Positions 27,550 to 34,606 of a DNA stretch of 56,476 nt are shown one piece after another. This DNA is from Candidatus Gemmiger stercorigallinarum (GTDB lineage: Bacteria > Bacillota > Clostridia > Oscillospirales > Ruminococcaceae), in NCBI GenBank assembly GCA_019119495.1, contig DWWX01000043.1, positions 1-56,476 of the forward strand, written 5' to 3'. How positions within the stretch are numbered: the first letter of the stretch is position 1; the number at the start of each line of letters is the position of its first letter. A model generated the notes under the pieces. That model was not told the origin of the DNA, did no database searches, and was given only the letters and a program-made list of their open reading frames with translations. The translations under genes were made by a program, and so were the position numbers.

Positions 27550-27736
27550 AAAAACAGCAGGTTCCTCCGCGCGAGTGACATAAGAAAACAAAGGTTCCGA
27601 AGGAACTGCGCCGCATCGCAAAATCGCTGAAAAGCGACCGATGCAAGGCAGAGGGGCGCGGCATACTTACTGTATGGCAAGCCCCGATAACGCGGCAGAC
27701 GCCGCTTTTCAGTCAGAATTTTGCGGCTTTGTTTTC
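27550..27736. repeat. dispersed-repeat-like element with nested inverted repeats
   Basis: A stretch of lower GC with concentric inverted repeats: GAAAACAAAG (27584-27593) with CTTTGTTTTC (27727-27736), CTGAAAAGCG with CGCTTTTCAG inside, and a central GGGGC...CATAC-TTACT-GTATG...GCCCC hairpin. No gene is credible. From memory, sequences of this kind occur many times in gut Clostridia and are often mispredicted as small proteins; I could not check this. A MITE-like or structured RNA element is likely. The rest of the 27359-27956 gap holds only the metQNI terminator and one hairpin. Confidence 0.6.
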
Positions 27737-27860
27737 GCATGGAACCGCGCCACCCCTCTTTCCTCTGTTTGATTTCCCCACTGAGCCTGACGCCATGCCA
27801 GGGCAGCCGCCCGGCGCAGGCCAGACAACAAACAATGCCGCAAGGCTTTATATAGATCCA

Positions 27861-27902
27861 GCGCCCCCGCCGCGGTGATGCCAATCTCCGCGGCGGGGGC
27901 GC
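27861..27902. terminator. strong hairpin downstream of the MntR-like gene
   Basis: GCGCCCCCGCCGCGG (27861-27875) pairs perfectly with CCGCGGCGGGGGCGC (27888-27902). The tail TTTGTC is weak on the + side and there is no T run on the - side, so termination is uncertain. Confidence 0.5.
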
Positions 27903-27956
27903 TTTGTCGGGTCTCCTGTTCAAAGGGGTGTTCGCCGGGCGGCCCGGCGCGGGGGC

Positions 27957-28334
27957 TTACTGGCCGCTGTGCTTCTCCACATGTTCGCGCAGGCGGTCCA
28001 TCGTTTCCTCGCTGACCACATGCTCGATGCGGCAGGCGTCCTGGGCGGCGGTCTTTTCGTCCACGCCCAGCATGGTCAGCACCCTGGTCAGCAGCCGGTG
28101 GCGGCCGTAGACGTGCTCGGCCACGGCGCGGCCCTCCTCGGTCAGGGTCAGGGCGCCGTCGTGGGGGTCCATGTTGATCATGCCGGCGGTGCGCAGCAGG
28201 CTGATGGCCCGGCTGACGCTGGGCTTGGTCACGCCCAGCCGCTCGGCCACGTCCACGCTGCGGACGTAGGGGCGCTCCTGGTTGAGGATCAGGATGGTTT
28301 CAAGGTAATCTTCGCGGGATTCCGTGGCGCGCAT
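27957..28334 (-). CDS. DtxR/MntR family metal-dependent regulator
   Basis: A 125-residue regulator with an N-terminal winged helix (SREDYLETILIL, VRSVDVAERLGVTKPSVSRAI) and a short dimerisation and metal domain (HRLLTRVLTMLGVDEKTAAQDACRIEHVVSEET). It ends without the SH3-like domain of DtxR, so it is MntR-sized. Candidate ligands are the E-H in CRIEHVVS and E in the first helix. Start chosen at 28334, where AAAGGAGG is seven bases upstream. No manganese or iron transporter adjoins it here. Confidence 0.88.
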   Translation of the reverse strand: MRATESREDYLETILILNQERPYVRSVDVAERLGVTKPSVSRAISLLRTAGMINMDPHDGALTLTEEGRAVAEHVYGRHRLLTRVLTMLGVDEKTAAQDACRIEHVVSEETMDRLREHVEKHSGQ

Positions 28335-28427
28335 GGGCGTGCCTCCTTTCATGGGCAGCGGCAGGCGCTGCCGGGCAGCCGGCGCAGCGCCGGACCGAAA
28401 AAAACGGAACGGTGTTGGTATGTCTTA

Positions 28428-28456
28428 ATTGTACCCCATTTTTGTGCCCATGTAAA
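28428..28456 (-). promoter_or_regulatory. promoter of the MntR-like gene
   Basis: On the - strand TTTACA (28456-28451), 17-base spacer, TACAAT (28433-28428). The leader has a T8 run and two GC hairpins but no clear terminator. Confidence 0.8.
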
Positions 28457-28493
28457 GCGGTTGCCCAAGGCCGCGCCGGGCAGGGCGGCGGGC

Positions 28494-29432
28494 TTACAGC
28501 CGCCGCAGCCGCACCCGGGGCAGCAGCGCCTGCACCGTTTCCGGGGCCGGGGGACGGGTGCCGGGGGTAGTACAGGCCGCGGCGCCGGCCGCCATACCCA
28601 GGCGCAGGCAGTCCGCCAGCGGCAGGCCGCGGTCCATCCCGCAGGCCACGCCGGCCAGCATGGCGTCGCCCGCCCCCACGGTGGAGGCCGGCGTCACCGG
28701 CAGCGCCGGGGCGTACCAGGCGTCCTCTCCCTGCACAAAGCAGGCGCCCTGCCCGCCCATCGAGATGCAGGCCAGGCCCACCCCCTGCCGGGTCAGCGCG
28801 CGGCCCATGTCGGCCAGCTGCGCCGCGTCATCGGTGGTCTCGACGCCGAAATACTGGCACAGCTCAAAGGCGTTGGGCTTGATCACGTCGGGCGCGGCCT
28901 GCACCGCCCTGGCAAACAGCGGGCCGTCGGCGTCGGCCAGCACCTTTGCGCCCGCGGCGTGCAGCGCGCGGGTCAGGTCGCGGTAGATGTCCGGCGGCAC
29001 GCCCGGTCCTGCGCTGCCCGCCAGCACAAACAGCACATCCGGGCCGGCATGGCCCAGCAGGGTCCGGCTCAGCGCCCGGATGTGCTCCGGGCCGGCGGCG
29101 GGGCCGGGTTCGTTCAGCTCGGTCAGGGCGCCGTCCGGCTCCACCAGCTTGAGGTTGGTGCGGGTCTCGCCGGGGAGGGCGACAAAATCGGGCGTGATAT
29201 GCCCGCCCGGCCAGGCGCGCAGCGTCTCGACCACCGTCCGCCCGGCCTGCCCGGCGGCGAACCCGCAGGCGATGCTGTCCTGCCCCAGCGCCGCCAGCAT
29301 CTTGGAGACATTGACCCCCTTGCCGCCCACGTCCCGTTCCACCTGCCCCAGCCGGTTCAGCCCGCGGGGGCACAGCGCGTCGATGCGGGCGGTCTTGTCG
29401 ATGGCGGGGTTAAGGGTAAGGGTAACGATCAT
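28494..29432 (-). CDS. 1-phosphofructokinase family hexose kinase
   Basis: A 312-residue PfkB-family kinase. The N-terminal TLTLNPAIDKTARID, VGGKGVNVSKML and the C-terminal VGAGDAMLAGV (catalytic Asp) are those of FruK/LacC enzymes, which phosphorylate fructose 1-phosphate or tagatose 6-phosphate. The absence of a PTS or repressor gene nearby leaves the substrate open. Start at 29432; AAAGGA lies 12 bases upstream, a little far. It stands alone between repeat-rich DNA and the MntR-like gene. Confidence 0.88.
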   Translation of the reverse strand: MIVTLTLNPAIDKTARIDALCPRGLNRLGQVERDVGGKGVNVSKMLAALGQDSIACGFAAGQAGRTVVETLRAWPGGHITPDFVALPGETRTNLKLVEPDGALTELNEPGPAAGPEHIRALSRTLLGHAGPDVLFVLAGSAGPGVPPDIYRDLTRALHAAGAKVLADADGPLFARAVQAAPDVIKPNAFELCQYFGVETTDDAAQLADMGRALTRQGVGLACISMGGQGACFVQGEDAWYAPALPVTPASTVGAGDAMLAGVACGMDRGLPLADCLRLGMAAGAAACTTPGTRPPAPETVQALLPRVRLRRL

Positions 29433-29539
29433 GGCGGTGCAGCGTCCTTTCGTTTGCCGTCCCGCAGGGCGGCCTTTTCTGGCATCGTAGCACGGCAGGG
29501 CGGGGTTGTCAATGGGGCGGCAGGCCGCCGCAGCACCTG

Positions 29540-29621
29540 CGTAGGGGTCGATGCTTTGCATCGGCCCGCAAGTTTGTGCCCTCGCAAGGCCCACGGGACG
29601 ATGCAAGCATCGTCCCCTACG
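29540..29621. repeat. 82-bp palindromic repeat A, copy 1
   Basis: Begins CGTAGGGG and ends CCCCTACG. Inside are a CGATGC-TTT-GCATCG hairpin and a perfect GGGACGATGC-AA-GCATCGTCCC hairpin. Copy 2 at 29864-29945 is the same length and differs at only about three positions. Confidence 0.85.
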
Positions 29622-29664
29622 AAGCACAGGGCAGGGTCCTGCCGGGCTTTGCAGGATATCTCCG

Positions 29665-29722
29665 CCGCAAACCGGCAATGCACCCCTCAGGCTGCGCCTT
29701 GCGGCGCATTACCGGTTTGCGG
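29665..29722. repeat. inverted repeat between the two A copies
   Basis: CCGCAAACCGGCAATGC (29665-29681) is matched by GCATTACCGGTTTGCGG (29706-29722) with one mismatch. No ORF is supported here. Confidence 0.7.
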
Positions 29723-29808
29723 TACCCGCATCATACGGCGCATGCTGAAGCATGCTTGCATTCTGCGACCGCTGCACCTGCTCCGTCTCGCTTTCTCCGC
29801 CGCAGGCG
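29714..29808. repeat. 95-bp repeat B, copy 1
   Basis: Runs from GGTTTGCGGTACCCGCATC to CCGCCGCAGGCG and matches 56382-56476 at about 80 percent with no gaps. A central 16-base block forms a GCATGCT-GA-AGCATGC hairpin. Nothing coding was seen in the whole 29433-30067 gap. Confidence 0.75.
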
Positions 29809-29863
29809 GCGGAGGGGTGCGGCGCCTGGCCCTGCCACTACCCTTCCGGACCGCCGCAGCCTG

Positions 29864-29945
29864 CGTAGGGGCCGATGCTTTGCATCGGCCCGCAAGTTTG
29901 CGCCATCGCAAGGCCCACGGGACGATGCAAGCATCGTCCCCTACG
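29864..29945. repeat. 82-bp palindromic repeat A, copy 2
   Basis: Direct copy of 29540-29621, about 79 of 82 identical. The first hairpin here is a perfect GGGCCGATGC-TTT-GCATCGGCCC. Confidence 0.85.
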
Positions 29946-30067
29946 GACGCAGGGCAAAGCCCTGCCGGGGTTTGGGCCCCCTCAGGTGCCGCAGCGCAAA
30001 AACAGTCCCGCACCGGGGCTTTGGGTGCAGGGCTGTTTTGCCGGGATGCGGGCGGGCCGTTTGGGGG

Positions 30068-30826
30068 TCAGCGGCCGGCAGCTTCCGGGGTGGCTGTCTC
30101 CGAAGCAGCGGCTTCCGGTGTGGCGGGCGGGGCATCGGCGTCGTCACCACGCCGCCACAGCAGATGCAGCTCCTCCGGAATTTGTTCCGCCACCCAGGTG
30201 CCGTCCTCCTGCTGCGTGATTCCTTCATCGATCAGCGGCTGATCCTCACTCTTGAAATAGTAGATCTCGGTCACGTCCGGGTCCACATCATTGATGCGCC
30301 ACTCGGTGCGGCCGTTGTGGAACAGTTCGTTCCATCGGCTGACCTGCAGGCTGACGGCCAGCGCCTTTTTGCTGCCGTCGCCGTCCGTGATCTCGAAGAT
30401 GCGCCAGGTGGCGCCGTCGCTGTAGCAGCCGTCCTCCAGCAAAATATCCACATAGACCGGCTGCTCCACCTCGACCGACCGGATCTCCTCCGGTTCCAGG
30501 CTGCGTGTTTCGGCTTGCAGCGTGTAGCGCACGCGGGAAAGCACAAACAGTGCTGCAAAAATCGCCACAGCCACCGCCACAGCCGGGACCCACTGTTTTT
30601 TGCGCAGTACGCTCTTGACCTTCCGCAGCGCGGCGGCCTCGGTTTGCTGCTGCTCGGCGGCCAGGGCCTGCTCGGCGCCGGTGCCGGCGTCCAGCGCATC
30701 CAATGCGGCGCGGCAGTCGGCGCAGGTGTCCAGATGTTCTTTTACATCGGCGGCGGCCTGCTCCCCCAGCACCTTGTCGTGGTACAGCGGCAGCAGTTCC
30801 CGCACCAGGTAACAGGGCAGTTTCAT
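30068..30826 (-). CDS. anti-sigma factor-like zinc-finger membrane protein
   Basis: A 252-residue protein with an N-terminal zf-HC2 motif H31-x3-C35-x2-C38 (HLDTCADC), a basic linker, one membrane helix at about 79-97 and an extracytoplasmic domain of about 150 residues with no recognised fold. The start overlaps the end of the ECF sigma gene (ATGA, 30823-30826), the usual sigma/anti-sigma arrangement. It should hold the sigma factor at the membrane until an envelope signal releases it. The C terminus is Ala/Thr/Glu-rich. Confidence 0.85.
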   Translation of the reverse strand: MKLPCYLVRELLPLYHDKVLGEQAAADVKEHLDTCADCRAALDALDAGTGAEQALAAEQQQTEAAALRKVKSVLRKKQWVPAVAVAVAIFAALFVLSRVRYTLQAETRSLEPEEIRSVEVEQPVYVDILLEDGCYSDGATWRIFEITDGDGSKKALAVSLQVSRWNELFHNGRTEWRINDVDPDVTEIYYFKSEDQPLIDEGITQQEDGTWVAEQIPEELHLLWRRGDDADAPPATPEAAASETATPEAAGR

Positions 30827-31308
30827 GTCAATTCCTCCCTCAGTTTGGCTTTTGCGCGGTAGTAGGTCACCCTGGCCCAGCTCTCAGTCTTTTCAAACAG
30901 GCGGGCGATGTCGGCAAAGTTCAGCTCGCCATAGACCCGCAGCCAGAACACCTCCCGGTAGGGGTCGGGCAGGCGGTGCAGCGCCCGGTGGACCCGCATG
31001 GCCTCGTCGTGGGTCTCGGCCTTTTGGGCGGGGCCGGCGTCCGGGTCGGGCGGGTCGGGCAGGGTCTCGGCCGGGGCAGTGCGGGACGCCTTGCGGGCGG
31101 CGTCCACCAGTGCGTTTTTGGCGATGCGGCAGAGCCAGACGTTCACCGGGCATCTGCCGTCAAACCGGTCGATGGCTTTCAGCGCCTTGAAAAAGGTCTC
31201 CTGGGTCAGCTCGGCGGCCAGCGATTCGTCCCGGCACAGCGAGATCAGGTAGGCGTACACCACCCGGTAATACCGGGTGTACACCGCCTCAAATTCGTCT
31301 TTCTGCAC
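30823..31308 (-). CDS. ECF-type RNA polymerase sigma factor
   Basis: A 161-residue sigma-70 family factor with region 2 (LAAELTQETFFKALKAIDRFDG, WLCRIAKNALVD) and region 4 (LPDPYREVFWLRVYGELNFADIARLF). The start is GTG at 31308 with GGAGG seven bases upstream; the longer open frame has no such site. It is coupled to the anti-sigma gene. The upstream TGTAAC and CGTTTA elements suggest autoregulation. Regulon unknown. Confidence 0.92.
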   Translation of the reverse strand: MQKDEFEAVYTRYYRVVYAYLISLCRDESLAAELTQETFFKALKAIDRFDGRCPVNVWLCRIAKNALVDAARKASRTAPAETLPDPPDPDAGPAQKAETHDEAMRVHRALHRLPDPYREVFWLRVYGELNFADIARLFEKTESWARVTYYRAKAKLREELT

Positions 31309-31386
31309 GGCCGCACCTCCTTTTCCCGCGGCGCCGGGCAGGGGCCGGGCCGCGTTTTTTTCATCTCGAAAGCCGCTTTCACCAAG

Positions 31387-31414
31387 TAAACGTATGGGCC
31401 GCCGTTTCGTTACA
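31387..31414 (-). promoter_or_regulatory. putative ECF-dependent autoregulatory promoter
   Basis: On the - strand TGTAAC (31414-31409), 16-base spacer, CGTTTA (31392-31387). AAC and CGT cores at this spacing are typical of ECF promoters. Confidence 0.6.
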
Positions 31415-31443
31415 GGTTTTTTCAAATTTTTTTTGCCGGGCAC

Positions 31444-31490
31444 AAAAAACGGCGGCGCCGCACCGGCCTTTTGCCGGGCAGCGCCGCCGC
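31444..31490 (-). terminator. terminator of the rubredoxin gene
   Basis: On the - strand a 17-18 bp GC-rich stem (arms 31473-31490 and 31450-31467) with loop around AAAAG, then TTTTTTGTG. Confidence 0.92.
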
Positions 31491-31501
31491 TGTTGTGTGT
31501 G

Positions 31502-31663
31502 TCAGTCCGTTTCCGAGAACTGGTCCTTGCCGACGCCGCACAGCGGGCAGACCCAGGTATCGGGCACGTCGGCCCAGACGGTGCCGGCGGCAACGCCGTT
31601 GTCCGGGTCGCCTGCGGCCTCGTCGTAGATGTAACCGCACACATCGCAGATGTAACGCTTCAT
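31502..31663 (-). CDS. rubredoxin
   Basis: A 53-residue one-iron electron carrier. C6, C9, C39 and C42 (CDVC and CPLC) bind the iron; [21 protein letters not shown] is typical. AAAGGAGA precedes the ATG at 31663. It follows the split-barrel flavoprotein gene on the same strand, a plausible redox partner, and ends in a strong terminator. Confidence 0.97.
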   Translation of the reverse strand: MKRYICDVCGYIYDEAAGDPDNGVAAGTVWADVPDTWVCPLCGVGKDQFSETD

Positions 31664-31756
31664 GTTGGTATCTCCTTTGTCTGGCGTTGTATCTTCAAGC
31701 CGGCGGCGCCGCATCGGGCCGCCGGCCTGCTTCCGGGGGAAACTGCCGGGCGGGGG

Positions 31757-32167
31757 TCAGTAGTTCATCAGGTCCTTGACCACGCCGGACATCGAGAACA
31801 GTTTGGCCGAAAGATGGTCCAGATATACGATGCCCAGTTTCAGGCCGGATTCGTCGTTATACATATCGGCCAGCTGGGGCATGACCTTGAACGCCTCCTG
31901 CACGGCCTGGGGGGTGTTGTCAAAGTTGGCGGTACCCTGCACCCGCAGCCACTCGCCCCGGTCGTTGGCGGCGCAGAGTTCCAGGTTGGTGTTGTCCAAA
32001 AGCTGCTTGTAGGCGGCCTTGTGCTTGCCGATGGCGATGCACAGATGCCCGTTGTACCACATGGAAAAGCCCAGCGGCCGCACGCGGGGCAGGTAGCCGT
32101 CCACAGTGGCCAGGTAAAACACCGGGTTGTCCTTCAAAAACTGCATGATCTCGTTTGCTTCGCTCAT
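31757..32167 (-). CDS. pyridoxamine 5-phosphate oxidase-like FMN-binding protein
   Basis: A 136-residue split-barrel protein. NPVFYLATVDGYLPRVRPLGFSMW at the N terminus and LCIAIGKHKAAYKQLLDN are typical of the small PNPOx-like/flavin reductase group, not of true vitamin B6 oxidase. It may be an FMN- or F420-type oxidoreductase; substrate unknown. GGAGGAATGAACC precedes the ATG. It lies between dapL and rubredoxin genes. Confidence 0.8.
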   Translation of the reverse strand: MSEANEIMQFLKDNPVFYLATVDGYLPRVRPLGFSMWYNGHLCIAIGKHKAAYKQLLDNTNLELCAANDRGEWLRVQGTANFDNTPQAVQEAFKVMPQLADMYNDESGLKLGIVYLDHLSAKLFSMSGVVKDLMNY

Positions 32168-32203
32168 GGTTCATTCCTCCCTGTCCTGTTGAAACACGCA
32201 GCC

Positions 32204-33394
32204 TTATTTCAGCTTCGCCAAGGCGTCCTTCAGCCGCCGGGCCGCCTCCTTGGTGCGGTCGGCGTCGCCGAAGGCGGTCAGGCGGAAGTATCCCTCGCCG
32301 CAGGGGCCGAAGCCGGAGCCGGGGGTGCCCACCACGTGGGCGTTCTCCAGCAGCCAGTCAAAGAAATCCCAGCTCTTCATGCCGGCGGGGCAGCGCAGCC
32401 AGACGTAGGGACTGTTTTTGCCGCCGCAGTACCAGACGCCGGCCTCGTCCAGCGCGGCGGCGATGACGGCGGCGTTTTTGCGGTAGTAGTCCAGGTTTGC
32501 CTGGATTTCCTTCATGCCCTCGTCGGTGAACACGGCCTCGGCGCCGCGCTGCACGATGTAGGGCACGCCGTTGAACTTGGTGGTCTGGCGGCGCAGCCAC
32601 ATCTTGTTCAGGCTCATGCCGCCCTGCTCGATGCCGGCGGGCACGATGGTGTAGCCGCAGCGGGTGCCGGTAAAGCCGGCGATCTTGGAGAAGCTGCACA
32701 CCTCAACGGCCACTTCTTTGGCGCCCTCCACCTCAAAGATGCTGCGGGCGCAGCCGGGCTCGGTGACAAAGCACTCATAGGCCGCGTCGTACAGGATGAC
32801 GGCGTGGTGCGCTTTGGCCCAGGCGACCCACTGTTCCAGCTGGGCGGTGGTGTAGGCCGCGCCGGTGGGGTTGTTGGGGCTGCACAGGTAGACGATGTCG
32901 GCGTCGGTATCCGCGTCCGGCATGGGCAGGAAATGGTTTTCCGCCGTGGCGGCCATGTACTTGACGGTGCGGCCGGCCATGACGTTGTCGTCCACATAGA
33001 CGGGATAGACCGGGTCGGGCACCAGCACGGTGTTGGACACATCAAACAGGTCCAGCAGGTTGCCCAGGTCGCTCTTGGCGCCGTCCGAGACAAAGATCTC
33101 CTCCAGCTTCAGGTCGATGCCGCGGCCGGCGTAATACTTCTGGATGGCCTCGCGCAGGAAATCGTAGCCCTGCTCCGGGCCGTAGCCGCGGAAGGTGGCC
33201 TGGTCGCCCATCTCGTCCACCGCCTTGTGCAGCGCGGCGATGACCGGCTTGGCCAGCGGCAGCGTCACGTCGCCGATGCCCAGGCGGATGACGTCCGCCT
33301 CCGGGTGGGCCGCCTGGTAGGCGGACACCTTGTGGGCAATGTCGCTGAACAGGTAGCTCTCGGCCACCTCGGAAAAATGCTTATTGAGATACAT
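32204..33394 (-). CDS. dapL: LL-diaminopimelate aminotransferase
   Basis: A 396-residue PLP-dependent class I/II aminotransferase that makes LL-diaminopimelate directly from tetrahydrodipicolinate. RLGIGDVTLPLAKPV, FVSDGAKSDLGNLLDLF, LCSPNNPTGA and the PLP-Lys segment SFSKIAGFTGTRCG identify the DapL family. Start at 33394, with GGAGGGG upstream. With dapF a few genes upstream it supplies meso-DAP for peptidoglycan and lysine. It has a promoter of its own. Confidence 0.96.
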   Translation of the reverse strand: MYLNKHFSEVAESYLFSDIAHKVSAYQAAHPEADVIRLGIGDVTLPLAKPVIAALHKAVDEMGDQATFRGYGPEQGYDFLREAIQKYYAGRGIDLKLEEIFVSDGAKSDLGNLLDLFDVSNTVLVPDPVYPVYVDDNVMAGRTVKYMAATAENHFLPMPDADTDADIVYLCSPNNPTGAAYTTAQLEQWVAWAKAHHAVILYDAAYECFVTEPGCARSIFEVEGAKEVAVEVCSFSKIAGFTGTRCGYTIVPAGIEQGGMSLNKMWLRRQTTKFNGVPYIVQRGAEAVFTDEGMKEIQANLDYYRKNAAVIAAALDEAGVWYCGGKNSPYVWLRCPAGMKSWDFFDWLLENAHVVGTPGSGFGPCGEGYFRLTAFGDADRTKEAARRLKDALAKLK

Positions 33395-33445
33395 ATTGCG
33401 TTCCCCTCCGGCGGCACAGGCCGCCAATCTACAGTTTATACGGCA

Positions 33446-33474
33446 ATTATACCACGATTGCTCGTTCAGGGAAA
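33446..33474 (-). promoter_or_regulatory. dapL promoter
   Basis: On the - strand TTTCCC (33474-33469, weak), 17-base spacer, TATAAT (33451-33446). Confidence 0.6.
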
Positions 33475-33535
33475 GCCCCGTTTCCGCAAAGTTTGCACAG
33501 GCTTACCCCCTGCCCGCGCCAACCGGGCGGCCCCG

Positions 33536-34591
33536 TCAAAACTGCGCCAGCAGGGCAAGCAGCGTGTCCAGCTTGCGCTCGGCCACCTGCAGGATCAGGA
33601 TGTCGCAGCCGGGGACCTCGGTCAGGGCGGGGGTCAGGGCGTTCTCGTAGGTATCCCGCCAGCTGGCGGCAAACCGCCGGGACAGGTAGCCCATGTAATA
33701 CTCGCTGAAGCTGTCCCCCAGCACCCCCACGGTGCGGGGGTCCTGCTCGTACAGGGCGGCGTAGTTGGCGGCGGCATAGTCCGTGTCGGCGGGCAGGATG
33801 GTATACAGCGCCGCCACGTTGGCCAGGTCGCCGGTCTGGGTGCCGTTTTCGGCAATGTCGTACTCGGCATAGGGCACACAGTCCAGCCCGGCGGCGGTCA
33901 GTGCGCCGTCCAGCCCCATCAGCGCCCCGGCGCGGTTCCAGTGGGTGTCGGTCTTAAAATACAGCGGCTGGGCCGGGTCGGCCAGCGCGGCGGCGCGGAT
34001 GGCCGGGTACTGCCAGCTGACCGGCACGCCGGTGTTTGCCTGCAGGTAGGCGGCCAGCCGGTCGGTGCGGTTTTGCTCGTTGACGATGGGGTAGCCGTCG
34101 GGCAGGTATTCCTGATACACCCGGTCCTTGGAGGGCGTCAGGTCCAAAACCAGCGTGCAGCCCTGTTCAGCCAGCGCGTCGGCCAGCCGCTGCAGCGATG
34201 CCGCCGCGGCGGCCAGCTCCTCCCCGCTGTCAAAGGTATCGGGCAAGCCCTGGCAGTTGGCCAGCGGGCGGGCGGCGTCGGGGCCGTCTTTGTAAAACAG
34301 CCAGCCGTCCCTGCCTGCCAGCACCTGGTCGTTTTGCACCTGGCCGAACAGCAGATAGTTTGCGTTGGCGTTCAGCTCCACCAGCTGGTAGCGGAAGGGG
34401 GAGTTGTCGGCGATGAAACTGTTCAGATTTTCAAACAGCTCTCCCGGCGCGCTTTGCAGCACCTGGGGCAGGCCGGTGAGCAGGCGGTTTTCGTGGTTGT
34501 CGCCCGAAAGCTGTTTGCTGAAGATGTTGAAGATGAGGAAGCTCAGCCCCAGCGTCCCGCAGAACAGGGCGGCCAGAATTTTTTTGCACAT
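33536..34591 (-). CDS. DHHW/AlgJ-like SGNH-fold protein of an O-acylation pair
   Basis: A 351-residue exported or membrane-anchored protein with an N-terminal hydrophobic helix (about 4-24). GRDGWLFYKDG, KTDTHWNRAGA (D215, H217, W218) and VLGDSFSEYY match the AlgJ/AlgX-like family, with the candidate catalytic Ser in GDSFS. Such proteins transfer acetyl groups delivered by an MBOAT partner to surface polysaccharides. The MBOAT gene is 15 bases upstream in the same unit. The polymer that is modified is not known. Confidence 0.88.
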   Translation of the reverse strand: MCKKILAALFCGTLGLSFLIFNIFSKQLSGDNHENRLLTGLPQVLQSAPGELFENLNSFIADNSPFRYQLVELNANANYLLFGQVQNDQVLAGRDGWLFYKDGPDAARPLANCQGLPDTFDSGEELAAAAASLQRLADALAEQGCTLVLDLTPSKDRVYQEYLPDGYPIVNEQNRTDRLAAYLQANTGVPVSWQYPAIRAAALADPAQPLYFKTDTHWNRAGALMGLDGALTAAGLDCVPYAEYDIAENGTQTGDLANVAALYTILPADTDYAAANYAALYEQDPRTVGVLGDSFSEYYMGYLSRRFAASWRDTYENALTPALTEVPGCDILILQVAERKLDTLLALLAQF

Positions 34592-34606
34592 GGCGACCTC
34601 CTGCTC

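Noticed and set aside
27507-27923. Small ORF on the - strand over the repeat element
   Set aside because: Its frame follows the inverted repeats, and similar false small proteins are expected wherever the element occurs.
28353-28420. Attenuator in the leader of the MntR-like gene
   Set aside because: The T8 run is not preceded by a stable stem, and the GC hairpins that follow have no T tract.
29540-29945. Possible CRISPR from the repeated palindromic units
   Set aside because: Only two copies, 242 bases apart, with another repeat between them and no cas genes.
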